A DNA stretch of 64,000 nucleotides. It comes from Aulostomus chinensis. Its lineage: Eukaryota; Chordata; Actinopteri; Syngnathiformes; Aulostomidae. Under the pieces are notes generated by a model. That model saw nothing but the letters and a program-made list of their open reading frames with translations, was not told the DNA's origin and made no database searches. Shown here in pieces: positions 23,708-35,244 of the stretch. The translations under genes and the position numbers were made by a program. Every line of letters begins with the position of its first letter. Within the stretch, counting starts at the first letter, position 1. The stretch is from NCBI GenBank assembly GCA_037954235.1, contig JBBMOA010000018.1, forward strand, positions 11,646,001-11,710,000. Direction: 5' to 3'.

Positions 23708-24216
23708 TTTGGATTAGGGATGCGATTTGCGGGCGCCTCTCGGAAAGCTCTGGGATTTCAGCACATACCGCTCACAACTGTGCATAGTTTAGTGACATGA
23801 TTGTCACATGAACTGATCATTTTGACATACGCCGCATTGGGGGGTTGGAAAACTGAGCATGTTTCAGTCAGTAATGGAAAAAACAACACTGAAGACATGC
23901 ATCAACTCCTTGATTCAATATTACAGTGAAGCAGCAGTTTAACTGTTACCCACTGATGATTTGACTATGATTTATTTTTATTGATGCGGGAGATTCAATG
24001 CATTTGCCTCTGAAGTGTCAGTGTGAATATTTGCACGGGTAACTTAAAATCAAGATGACTTGACATTGCGTCATGTTTTTTTAATTTCACATAACTGCAG
24101 TTGAATTAATCCAAGTGCAAGGTAAAAGGTAGTCTAAAATATTAGGATATATGTTGAAAAATAAATATTTGTACAAGAAAAATCCTTTGGTGTTGGACTT
24201 TGGTGTTGAAATAAAT
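23708..24216 (+). promoter_or_regulatory. 3' UTR and poly(A) signals of the SAMD9-like gene
   Basis: AT-rich sequence following the stop, with AATAAA at 24160-24165 and again at 24210-24215. Either could direct cleavage. Further AATAAA-like hexamers occur near 24465. Confidence 0.55.
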
Positions 24217-25439
24217 ATTTTGAATATTTTGATTTTTTAAAAATTGTTGTTTGTGTTCAACATGTCTTAATATGCAATGAATTATGTATTTTATTTTACT
24301 ATATTTTTGTCACCAATCACTGCTGTTCAGTGTAACTGCTGCATCATTTTTTTTGTATTTTCTTTGTTTTTCATAGTTGTATTGCCATTTATCAGTGTTA
24401 AAGGAACAACAAAGTAAACTGTCAGTTTTTTTTTACTGACATTGTTTAAACAAAGTATATATTAAAAATAAATCAATGGGTGATTGATATTTGTTATTTT
24501 CATTTGTTAAATATTAAGGTTTCATGAAGAGTATAGGTCCCAGAGGTAATGGATTCCTTTGTTAAAGAAAATTAAATAACAGGTTTAGGATTAAGTCCGA
24601 TAAAACAAGCAAAATGAAAGGAAAAAAAAACACAGGTCGCTGATGAATTTTGCATGCCAGATTTTTTTCCCCGTATGTAGACATTTAAACATTGATAATT
24701 AAAATCACATTTGTAGTTGTAGTTCAAATTGACAATACAATTGGCAGCTCACACAGTTTGGTTCACATCCCAGGAAAAATCACACTCCACATCAGACTCT
24801 TCTACAAGCAAATAGCAGAGAAAAGTGTGCAGTAGGATGCAAATAAGTATAGAAAAACATCAACAGCATTAAAATATCTCTTTTAACAAGTGTATTATTT
24901 ATTGTTGTTGCAATCCCGCAACACAACTAGTTGTAATGTAGAGGTCTATTTTTTCTCATTTTTAACTTTCAATAATCAAACTTAATTTAACAATTTTGTG
25001 GTGTTTTCCTGTCACATTTTAGTGATGTTCTCGTAAGTTAAGAATCAGAAATGACAACCAATTTCGTGGCTATGGGTTTGATAATAGTTCAATATTCTGG
25101 ATAATGTTTGTTATTAAGGATACATTTTTAATTCGATTTCATTTTAAATTCTTACAAAGTTTCTATATGATTCCAGCTCATGGTTGACTGTGTATTTTAG
25201 GATGAAATGTTTAATTCAGTGATTTTTAAGTCACAAGTAGAGAGAGAGGGAGATTTGAGCACTTTTGTCCCTGAATGCTTGCCTTACCAACAAACAAGTT
25301 GATAAATTGCGTCTCTTGTAATATCGTTAGAACTTAAGCATTTCGTCTTGTTGTTATTTATTTTTTAAATTTTCATATTATCTGCTTTCAAGCAAAATGC
25401 ACTTAAATGACTGCCACAACTCACGCATATTTTGGTTTT
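24217..25439. other. AT-rich intergenic region
   Basis: About 1.2 kb between the SAMD9-like gene and gaa. No gene or recognisable repeat is seen. Confidence 0.5.
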
Positions 25440-25570
25440 AGGAAAAAGCAAAATAGCCCCCCCGAGTGTAGCTAATACACAACTAGCCTCCCTGGCTAGC
25501 TGAGAGCTAACTGCGCTTCACGGATGTCGGTAGTAGCCGAAGTCGTGCTCCAGAGCTCAGCCGACGGACG
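25440..25570 (+). promoter_or_regulatory. gaa: gaa proximal promoter and 5' leader
   Basis: GC content rises just before the gaa start, with CpGs through GCGCTTCACGGATGTCGG and CAGCCGACGGACG. No TATA box is visible, as expected of a housekeeping lysosomal gene. The transcription start cannot be fixed, and a separate non-coding first exon, as in human GAA, is possible further left. Confidence 0.45.
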
Positions 25571-28500
25571 ATGAACGTATCGACTCCGCTGTCCAACTTG
25601 GTCTTCCTCGTTTTTAATTTATCGTCAGTGTGCATCATCCACTTCATCTTCCATGAGGCCAGACTGGCCGGGTCAGTCCATGTCGAGCTAAATGGCACTA
25701 TAACAACAGCCCATGGCAGGTGTAACGCAGCAGAGGCGCAGGGCGACCCAGCGGATGCCCTCTGCATGCAGCCGGAGGGGGATGTTCTCAAGGAGCATAA
25801 ATGCTCCATGTCCCCCGAGAGTCGCTTTGACTGTTCCCGGGACATGGTTGTCACCCGGAGAGAGTGTGAAGAAAGGGGTTGCTGCTATTCTCCTCTACTC
25901 AACGCTTCAGGACCACCTTGGTGCTTCTACCCGGTTTCGTACCCTGGCTACACTATGGGCCCCCTCACTCCCATCCCTCGAGGCCAGGCTGCCACCCTGA
26001 CCCGTGCTCGCCCATCCTATCTCCCCAGAGACATCTCCACTCTTCGGCTGGAAGCTACCGAGGAGCCCGCAGGCTGCCTGCACCTTACTGTGAGTACAGT
26101 AGGGCTGTAGTGCACATCTGGCCCGCAAGAAGGAATAAATAGATTAATTGCTATATAGAAAAAAAACTATTTAAAAAAAAAATTATACCAGTAACTGTTT
26201 ATGCTTTTCCTTTTTTGTGACTTAAAACTGTCTTCAAATACGAAGGATCCATAATGTTTAATGTCAGTTTGTAGATACAAATGAAGCAGCAGCGGAGACA
26301 GTCCTGTTCTCACAAAACTATTTTAACAACTCAGTCCATGTTTGCTTATTACCCATGGCTGAACTTTTAGTTTGGGTTTGGCCCCCCATGGGAAAAAGTT
26401 TGAAAATAGCCGTTTCAAGCACTCGATTTGCTTTAGCAAAGTAAGTGTGACAGTTTTAGAAAAGAAAGAGAGAAAAATACTTACCTGATACCTTCATACT
26501 AGAGAGTAGATGTGGGTCAGTTAAGACAAACTGAGAAAATTCATTTCTGGTTTATGTAACTTTTTTTCAATACATGTTTATGTTGATGTTTATGTTATCA
26601 ATCCATGAAGCTTGACATCAGTCTTAGTTAAATAAACGCTGGTATTTGATATCTCTGTTTATTTGTCACATGTAGACGTTTAAGAGAATGCGTGGTCATG
26701 GCAGTTCCCCTCAGAGGTGTGTGGACATGTATGAACCATGGGTTTCCCTCAGGTGTGCGTGATGGTGGATCTTTAGTTGATATCCACTATAATGATTAGC
26801 GTGTTCGTCTCTATTTACAAATGTCGACTTCATCTCTTTAAAAACAAGATTATCCATCCATCCATCCATTTTCTTCCACTTATTCCTGTTAAGGGTCGTG
26901 GGGGGCTGGATCCTATCCCAGTGGCTATGGGCGAGAGGTGGGGTTCAACCTGGACGGGTCACCTGTCCATCACAGGGCCAACACATAGAGACAGACAACC
27001 ATTCACACTCACAGTCACACCTACAGTCAATTTAGAGTATCAATCAGCCTCGTCCCCTCTTGATGTCTTTGGACTGTGGGAGGAAGCTGGAGTACCAGAG
27101 AGAACCCACACAGGAACACGTAGAACATGCAGACAAGATCCCGTGCCCGAGCTGGGACTCGGACCCGGAACCTTCTTGCTATGAGGTGACAGCGCTGACC
27201 ACTGCACCACTGTGCTGCCAAAACAAGATTATATGATACTTAATATTTTCTGCATGTTATTTTCATGAATAATTCATATTGAAATTGCAGATATGTGTGT
27301 ATATTTTCTCTACACGGCGTTTGTTGAGACCTGAATGAAAACTCAAATTGATATTGTTTGTCCTTGAAGTTGAGGGATCCATCATGTCAGCGGTATGAAG
27401 TTCAGCTCCCTGCTGGTGCTCCCCGGGTCAAAGCTGATGCTTTAGATGCTCTCTATACAACCCAATACCAGTCTGACCCATTTGGTGTTGTGGTGCGGCG
27501 TAAATCCAACGGAAGAGTGATGTGAGTGAGTCCGATCAGTTTGATTACATAAACAGATCATATTAATCACGTCATGCCAGGACGACCGTGTCATCAGTTC
27601 TAGTCTTCGAACTTTTACTTTACACTTGAAGTGTGTTTGTTAATGTTCCCACTGTAACCTGTAGTTCTGCTTCTCTTATTTGTCTTATAGAATGATAGGT
27701 GAACTGTAATATAGAAAATACTGCCATCTAGTGGTTGAACTGAAGATCGTATCCCTCGGCTCACCCCCTCCTTTAGAAAAACCTGCAGTACACTAAAAAA
27801 ATACATGCCACAATTATTTACCCTCAAAAATACAAACTTGAATTCATTTAAATAGATTTTCTCATTTTCTCGTTCGGATTATACCTTGACATTGCTGTAA
27901 CTTATTTTCACTTGCATTTCAACTAGTCTTTTTCCTATCTTGCTCTTAAATTTCTTTATCCCATGCATTTATTTATGCATTCACATAATTTTTGGCATTC
28001 CATGTTTCTTGAGTTTTTGGGTGAGATCCTATTTAGCGCTTTGTGAACCTGAAGTTGTGTTGGTCGGGCTTTTTAAAGGTTTTCTTTTTCAGAAAGATAA
28101 AGCACTTTATTTATCACCCGTATCTCCCTGACAGCATGAATACCACCGTGGCTCCGCTGCTGTTTGCGGACCAGTACCTGCAGCTGTCCACCAGTCTGGC
28201 CTCCTCTCTAGTGTCTGGCCTTGGGCAGCATTACACCTCCCTCCTGCTGGACCTTAACTGGACTTCCCTGACTCTCTGGAACAGAGACGTGGCACCTCAT
28301 GTGAGTGTGTTTTCCTGATAGTTCAGTATTTCTCCATGTCTGTAGATGTATGTAATCTACCTCCCTGTCTTTCTCTTCAGGCTGATGCCAACCTCTATGG
28401 CTCCCACCCATTCTACCTGGTGCAGGAGGAGGACGGTCTCGCCCATGGAGTTTTCCTTCTCAACAGCAATGCTATCGGTGCTCATGACGTTTTCGTTGGG

Positions 28501-31500
28501 CCAATATAAACTGATATATGCATTCAAAAAAACAAAATATACTGATATCATTGTCCCCAGGTGAGATACTTATGAATGTCTTTTCTGTAGAGGTGATGTT
28601 GCAGCCGACTCCCGCTCTCACCTGGGTGTCCACTGGTGGAGTCCTGGACCTGTATGTATTCCTGGGTCCTGACCCTCAGAGTGTTATACGACAGTACCTG
28701 CAGGTCATTGGTATGTCTTGTCAGTGGCTATGCTTACATTGATGGCAATATTCTGATACTGACCCGATTAAGACAAGACTCTGAATGAGACACACAAGTC
28801 ATAATGCCAACATTTTCTAATCACTCCAAGCAGGATTTAACCAACCAACTAAATTTACCACTGTAGCGATGTGATAGAAATGGGTTCAGATCAAATTCTG
28901 GAACAAAACTACAACATAGAGCATGGGGAAGTATCCCTATAAACAGATTTTTCACATCGAAAAAGGATCAAGGGAGAAAGTGTTGGGACAGTCTGAGTAG
29001 CTTTGACCAATCATGACTGAGCAGGTCTCCGGGGTGTCCATGCGGAGTGCAAAATAGCCAAAATGTGTGATTCGAAAAACGCCTGTCGTCTTGTGGCTGA
29101 AATAAAGCCATTATAGTGATTATAAGCTGTGAACTAAGTGAAACCTGGCTACTTCTGAAACAGTCTGCTCATATTCGCTGTCTTTTAACTCCTTGCAAAT
29201 TTTTCAAGTAACTATATGGACTGTAAACAGTGAGCGTTGGATCATACAAGGACGTTTTGAATTGGACATGTACTGAAAGCACCCGATTCCCGTAATACAT
29301 GCCCTTGTTCCCAGAGGGCACACATTTATAGGGATGTAATGTGATCAGACGTCTTAAGTCATGAGCCAGACTTTCTTCTGTAACATGAACATAGAGATAT
29401 GAATGGAATATTCACTTACAAAAAACAAAACGTCACCTAAACATCTTAAACAAGCAATAATGGAATTATCGGTGTTCATGTAAACATTGTCACTCTTATT
29501 ACATTTCCTCGTACAGTAGCAGCAGCAATAACCATTTCAATTGGGGCCCAAAAGGCAACGTGGAAAACGTGGATTTGTTGTTCTTCACTTGTCCTCAGGC
29601 TACCCTATGATGCCTCCCTACTGGTCACTGGGCTTTCATCTGTGTCGCTGGGGTTACACCACCACGAATACAACCCAGCAGGTAGCACATCGGATGCACA
29701 ATGCCAAGTTTCCCATGGTAAATGAACCTGCTGCTCAGCATGTGTATACAGAAGTGCTTTGGTACTATCAATGTCTTGTCATTTAATACCTATGGTGTAA
29801 AATCCAGAACCGGTATCAGTAAAAGTACCTAAACCCAGTTCTAGTGACACCCACACACAATCCATTAATATTTTGTTATTATCAGCAGAGGACATTGCTC
29901 ATTAAATAGTTTTAATTTTCTGTCTTTCACTTAACAGGACGTCCAGTGGAATGACCTGGACTACGCAGATAAACGCAGGGTATTCACCTTTGACCCTGTG
30001 CGGTTCGGTGACCTCCCAGCCATGGTAGAGGATTTCCATGAGAGAGGCTTGAAGTACATCCTCATTCTGGTGTGACATTTTTAATTTAATATGACCTCAC
30101 AAAGTTTGCGTTGCGAATGTAAAAACAGGAATCATTAGCAATCTATGTCCAGTTGATGGTGTTCTGGTTCTTGCATCAGGATCCTGGGATCAGCACCACC
30201 AGTCCTCCAGGAACATATGGTCCCTTTGATGACGGAGTGAAACGAGGCGTCTTTATTAAAAATGCTACTGGGCAAATACTAGTGGGAAAGGTCAGACCTA
30301 TTTTTTCCTGGGGATGTGTATATATTGAGTGTTGCGTATGGGTGCACGCTCATATTCTGTGTGTGTTTAGGTCTGGCCCGGCCCAACTGCCTTCCCTGAT
30401 TTCACCAACCCAGAGACCAGACTGTGGTGGGAAGACTGCATCAGAGATTTTCATTCAAAAGTTCCAGTGGATGGTTTGTGGATTGTGAGTTGGTATACGC
30501 AAAAAACACTGGTTTAGTTTACAAATCAGGGGCCTGTTTTCATCATTAAACCAGCTCTGATACTATGATTCACCATGGCAACGGCAAGACAAAAGTTATC
30601 GTAGGCAACATCAATGTAGCGAGAAATTTCAGTGGGTGCTGATGCATTTGCATAAGTGTGCAAATCAGTGTGCAATTTTACGCTTTTACCATTTAGCACT
30701 TTCTGTATTACAGTTTAAAAAGTAGCAGAATAAAATTAATGTTCCCTAACATGTAATTTAAAGTGCATAAAGTGAACTTTGATTCATCTGAAAACTATAA
30801 ATTAAAATTCAGCTTTAGAGGTAAGGAATACTTTACATCTGCTTTCCACACTGTCGTCGCCACACCCCGGTCTTGGTCCACGGGCTTCAAGACATGCTTT
30901 CTGACTACGTTGTCCAAGAGCTAGACTTCTTTGCTCTGATGTGAGAACATATCAGTCATGTGGGATATTGCAGATCCGTGGCCAGAGAATGTTGCTTAGA
31001 TGTGATGAAATGCTGTCACGTTTACTCAGAAATAAATGACAATTTGGATTCGATTAACAAGGAAAGGACCTGCCATGCCAGACAGCTGATCCAGACTCAA
31101 GAGGAGGACAGAAGAGATGAGGAGTGTGCTAGCAAGCACGTCCACAGTAACTGACCCAGAGGTTACGTTAGCTCCTTTTCTAGAGCAAATTCCTCTTTTA
31201 GCTTCTCAGTAAACTTGCTCTCTGACACAGGCTCCCAGTACATTTGACGTCTAATGGGTGTTTGCAGTTGTGATAAATGGCTTTGTGGTGCATTGCTTTT
31301 CACCTTGAAATAAGAAAAAGAATGTTGGTCTCCCTTCACTCTTCACTCAGGATATGAACGAACCATCAAGTTTTGTCCAGGGCTCATTGGACGGTTGTCC
31401 AGAGACTGATCTTGAAAACCCACCTTACACACCCAGTAAGTGTACTGGTACATTACGAGCTTTTAGTGTTACAAACATGCATGGTTTGAAGTTCGGTGTC

Positions 31501-32359
31501 GGTTATTTTAAAGTACATTCATGGATGTTTGGATAACCAGAGACAATTTTCTCCTCCTCCATCAGTCTCAGATCATCATTCTCTTTGGTACAATTAATTT
31601 GTAGCTTGTTTCTCTCTGTCGCACAAACAGGCGTGGTTGGGGGCCGGTTGAGCTCAGGAACTCTTTGCATGTCAGCTCAGCAAAGACTATCCACTCACTA
31701 CAACCTGCATAATATGTATGGACTGACAGAAGCCTATGCAACTCACAGGTTAGATCATGCTGACAAAAAGCACAATGTGCTCAGCAATGAAAAATGGCTA
31801 CAATGAATTTTACACGGTATGAAATTTTTTTTAAAACATTTTTCATTACATTTTATGTACTGAGGGTGGTGACCCCAAACTGAGAGAGTGGCTCCAGCAG
31901 ATTCCAGGTACAACACCTGAGGGGCCCTGTTTTAACCTGGCGCTCGGTCAATCCTGAGCCGTCATTGCTGATTTCAAGCTGGCACATACAATGTTTTCAT
32001 GCCAAGAAAACTGCACTGGCAGGTGCTTAAGATTGCTAATGAGGTGTGGTCTGGTGTAACCATGGTGCTTTGGACACCAGAAAACATTTTCACCGTAGAC
32101 CAAGAAGAGGCTGGTCTGTTGTCAGTGGTGTAAATGGCCAACAATGTGAAAACATGAACTGTTTTAGCAGTGGTTCTTTGTCTTACATATTTATTCTGGT
32201 TGTCATCCACAGTGCACTTACAAAGCTTGCAAGGAAGAGAGCTTTTGTCCTGTCTCGCTCCTCCTACCCTGGCATAGGACGCTTCTCTGGAGTCTGGACA
32301 GGAGACGTCAGGAGTGATTGGGAGCAGCTCCGATACTCCATCCCTTGTGAGCAGATGTC

Positions 32360-32434
<75 letters not shown>

Positions 32435-35210
32435 GGTTTTTGGTATCTTTTGGAGACCTTTTCTGATATAAACACTAACCTTAGCAGGACCCCTAGTCCT
32501 CATGGGGACCAAAGACCGGTCCTAATGCGGCAGAACTGAATTTATGAACACCTGGTCAAAGTTAGTGTGAGGGTGTAAATTGCAGTTAGCTTGAGGTTGA
32601 GGTTAGGCATCAATTGGTTAGGGTTAGGATTAAGATTAGGGGTTGGGTTAGGATATTCACATGAATGGAAGTCAATGGAATGTCCTAATAAGGATAGCTG
32701 CGCAAACCTGTGTGTGTGTCTGTGTCTGTGTGGGTGAGAGAACAATATTACACTCATGTAGTATCAGTGTATGTCACATTATTTGCTTAGGTAATGAAAG
32801 CCCATGTCTATTTATCCCTATATATTCATAGACGAGGTCCTGCATGCAGTAACAAGTTTGAAATAATCAGTTGACTTTACTGGACTTTTTAGAATTTTGT
32901 TAAAATCGGAATCACTAGTTGCTAGTCTTTTCTTATGATCTAGGCAGAAAAATTGTGTACGTCAGTCCATGTTGGAGTTCCAGCTACATAGCTATATAGT
33001 GGCCCCTCACCCGAAAAACAGTTGACAATCGTTTGTTTGAGTTCCTGTGATATTTCACTGGATATTCAACTGTGACATAATGACTCAGCTATGTTTTCGA
33101 TGGACTTACACGTCGTTGAATAGAGGGTTCAACCAAATGTCAAATTCTGTTTGAAGTGACCACAGATCAGGCAGAATTATTTTGACCTTTTGCATCCCCC
33201 CCAGCGGTATTACAGTTCAGCTTGTTCGGGGTGCCTCTGGTGGGAGCAGACATCTGTGGCTTCGAAGGCAACACCACTGAGGAGTTGTGTGTACGATGGA
33301 TGCAGCTCGGGGCCTTCTACCCGTTCATGAGGAACCACAATGACAGGCCAAACGCGGTGAGGCACAGACACTGTATCTGTTTGTAACCTGTGTGTTGCAG
33401 TGAGTTAAATGAAATGCAAACTTCCTCTGGCACTGCAACTACTAGTATCTTCTTAATGATGGACTCTGACCTACATATTTCCCATCTGTTTTCATGTATT
33501 ATGAATACAGGCAACTCTATCTCCTCTCTTTGTCTCTCTGTCCCTGTGTCCCACAGCCTCAGGAGCCCTACGTATTTGGAGAGAAGGCCCAAGCTGCCAT
33601 GCGGAATGCATTGAACCTTCGTTACTCCCTGCTCCCATTTCTATACACTCTTTTCCATCATGCACACGCTTCTGCAGACACTGTGGCCAGGCCTCTCTTC
33701 ATGGAGTATGTGTCTTCCTCTACTTGTTGCACTTCTTTGAATTACTTTCTGTTGTCCAACTCACTGTTTCTTTCTCTCTCTCTCTCTCTCTCTCTCTCCC
33801 TGTCTCTCTCTCTCTCTCTCCCTGTCTCTCTCTCTCCCTCTCTTTTTCACTCTCACTCTCTCACTGTCATCTGTTTTTCTGCTCCATGTGTGTACCCTTC
33901 TAGGTTTCCCACGGACCCAAGCTGCCAGACCATAGACAGGCAGTTCCTGTGGGGGAGTTCACTTCTCATCAGCCCAACCATAGAGCAGGGGGTGGAAGAG
34001 ATTGCAGCTTATCTGCCCCCTGGCACGTGGTACAGCCTGCACAACGTGAGCTGCTCAGCTTTACCCCAAAGTTTCTGTCATTTTCTTACTTGGTTTCATG
34101 GTTTTAGGAGTCCTGGAGTCATGTTTGACTGATATGTTCACCTGTTTTCTATTATCTGGGGGTGTTATTCTCTGTAGGGACAGCCTCTCTACAGTAAGGG
34201 CCAGTTCCTGAACTTACCAGCCCCCCTGGACACCATCAACATCCATGTGAGGGAGGGGCACATTATCCCCCAACAGGTAAGCAGCGACCGTATCACTTTT
34301 CACTTTCTGGATCATATTCAGTTCAGCAGGAGACAAAATGTTGAAGATGAATTAATTATGAAATATTTGTGGACAGAACAAACTGATAGCGCATAATAAT
34401 TAATTTAGGATGAAACCCTTATTTGGAACTCCAGTTTACAAGCTCTACTTCTAAATCAGCAGAATCATCCGGTTTAAAATAACAAAGAAATGCTCCAGGC
34501 TACTTTCTAAATTATTATTATTATTATAATGTTTTGTTTTATGTCTTGTTTGGCAGCAAATGCATCACATTTCCAAAAACTTAATTCAACGACTGTAGTG
34601 GTGAGTGCTGGGTGGGGGAAAAAAATTGCTCTTTTGTTTTTATTGAATGCATCTCAACTGTGAGGTTCCAGAAGTGATAATCCCAATCCCATTTCTCCGT
34701 AAAGGAGCTGAATATTAGCCATAATCTCCATCCGAGGTAGACTTGCCACAAGCAAACAGGCTATGAAACAATAGTCAAATCTTCAGTTTCCTGAGGGTTT
34801 ATTAGCCATCTTCCTGAGAGGCACTACACTACCCACAATCCCAAAGTGACACAGCTGAATGGTGAAACGCATTACAGTGGAAATGCAACTGTGATCATCG
34901 AATCACAATTTCCTGTTGAGTCTACAGACGAGAAATGTCGAATATTTGACGTGTCATTATTTCTGATATTAGTTACAGGTCAGCTAGCAACAACAAAAAT
35001 TGTTAGTTGGTCTTTGTATTGGAAGTTTCCTGGATATGAGCTTGTGAAGAATATAAAGAAAGAACTCAGAAGTCATTGGGTGTTGAGACGAACACAAACG
35101 TCACATAAGTGTGTCACCAACAATTTATCTGTCTTATCCCAATCCAAACACCCTGAAACTGGCACACTCTTTCAAGCTTGACCTTTATCAATGCTGCACA
35201 CTGAGAATAG

Positions 35211-35244
<34 letters not shown>

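Larger units (their letters stand above)
30371..32346 (+). other. gaa: gaa exons carrying the catalytic nucleophile and acid/base
   Basis: Exon 30371-30484 ends WI, exon 31351-31435 begins DMNEPSS, and the first Asp of that exon equals human Asp518. Exon 32213-32346 contains SRSSYPGIGRFSGVWTGDV, where Asp of TGD equals human Asp616. Both needed residues are present. Confidence 0.93.

Noticed and set aside
27175..27219. Possible tRNA gene on the minus strand, and at 37077-37140 on the plus strand
   Set aside because: A-box-like and B-box-like sites are present, but each belongs to a 370-bp SINE-like element with target duplications, and no cloverleaf with a CCA-side stem was seen.
32264..32512. 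Cys-Val and Thr-His repeat frames at 32.3, 47.5, 49.8, 51.3 and 53.4 kb
   Set aside because: They are (GT)n tracts read in either direction.
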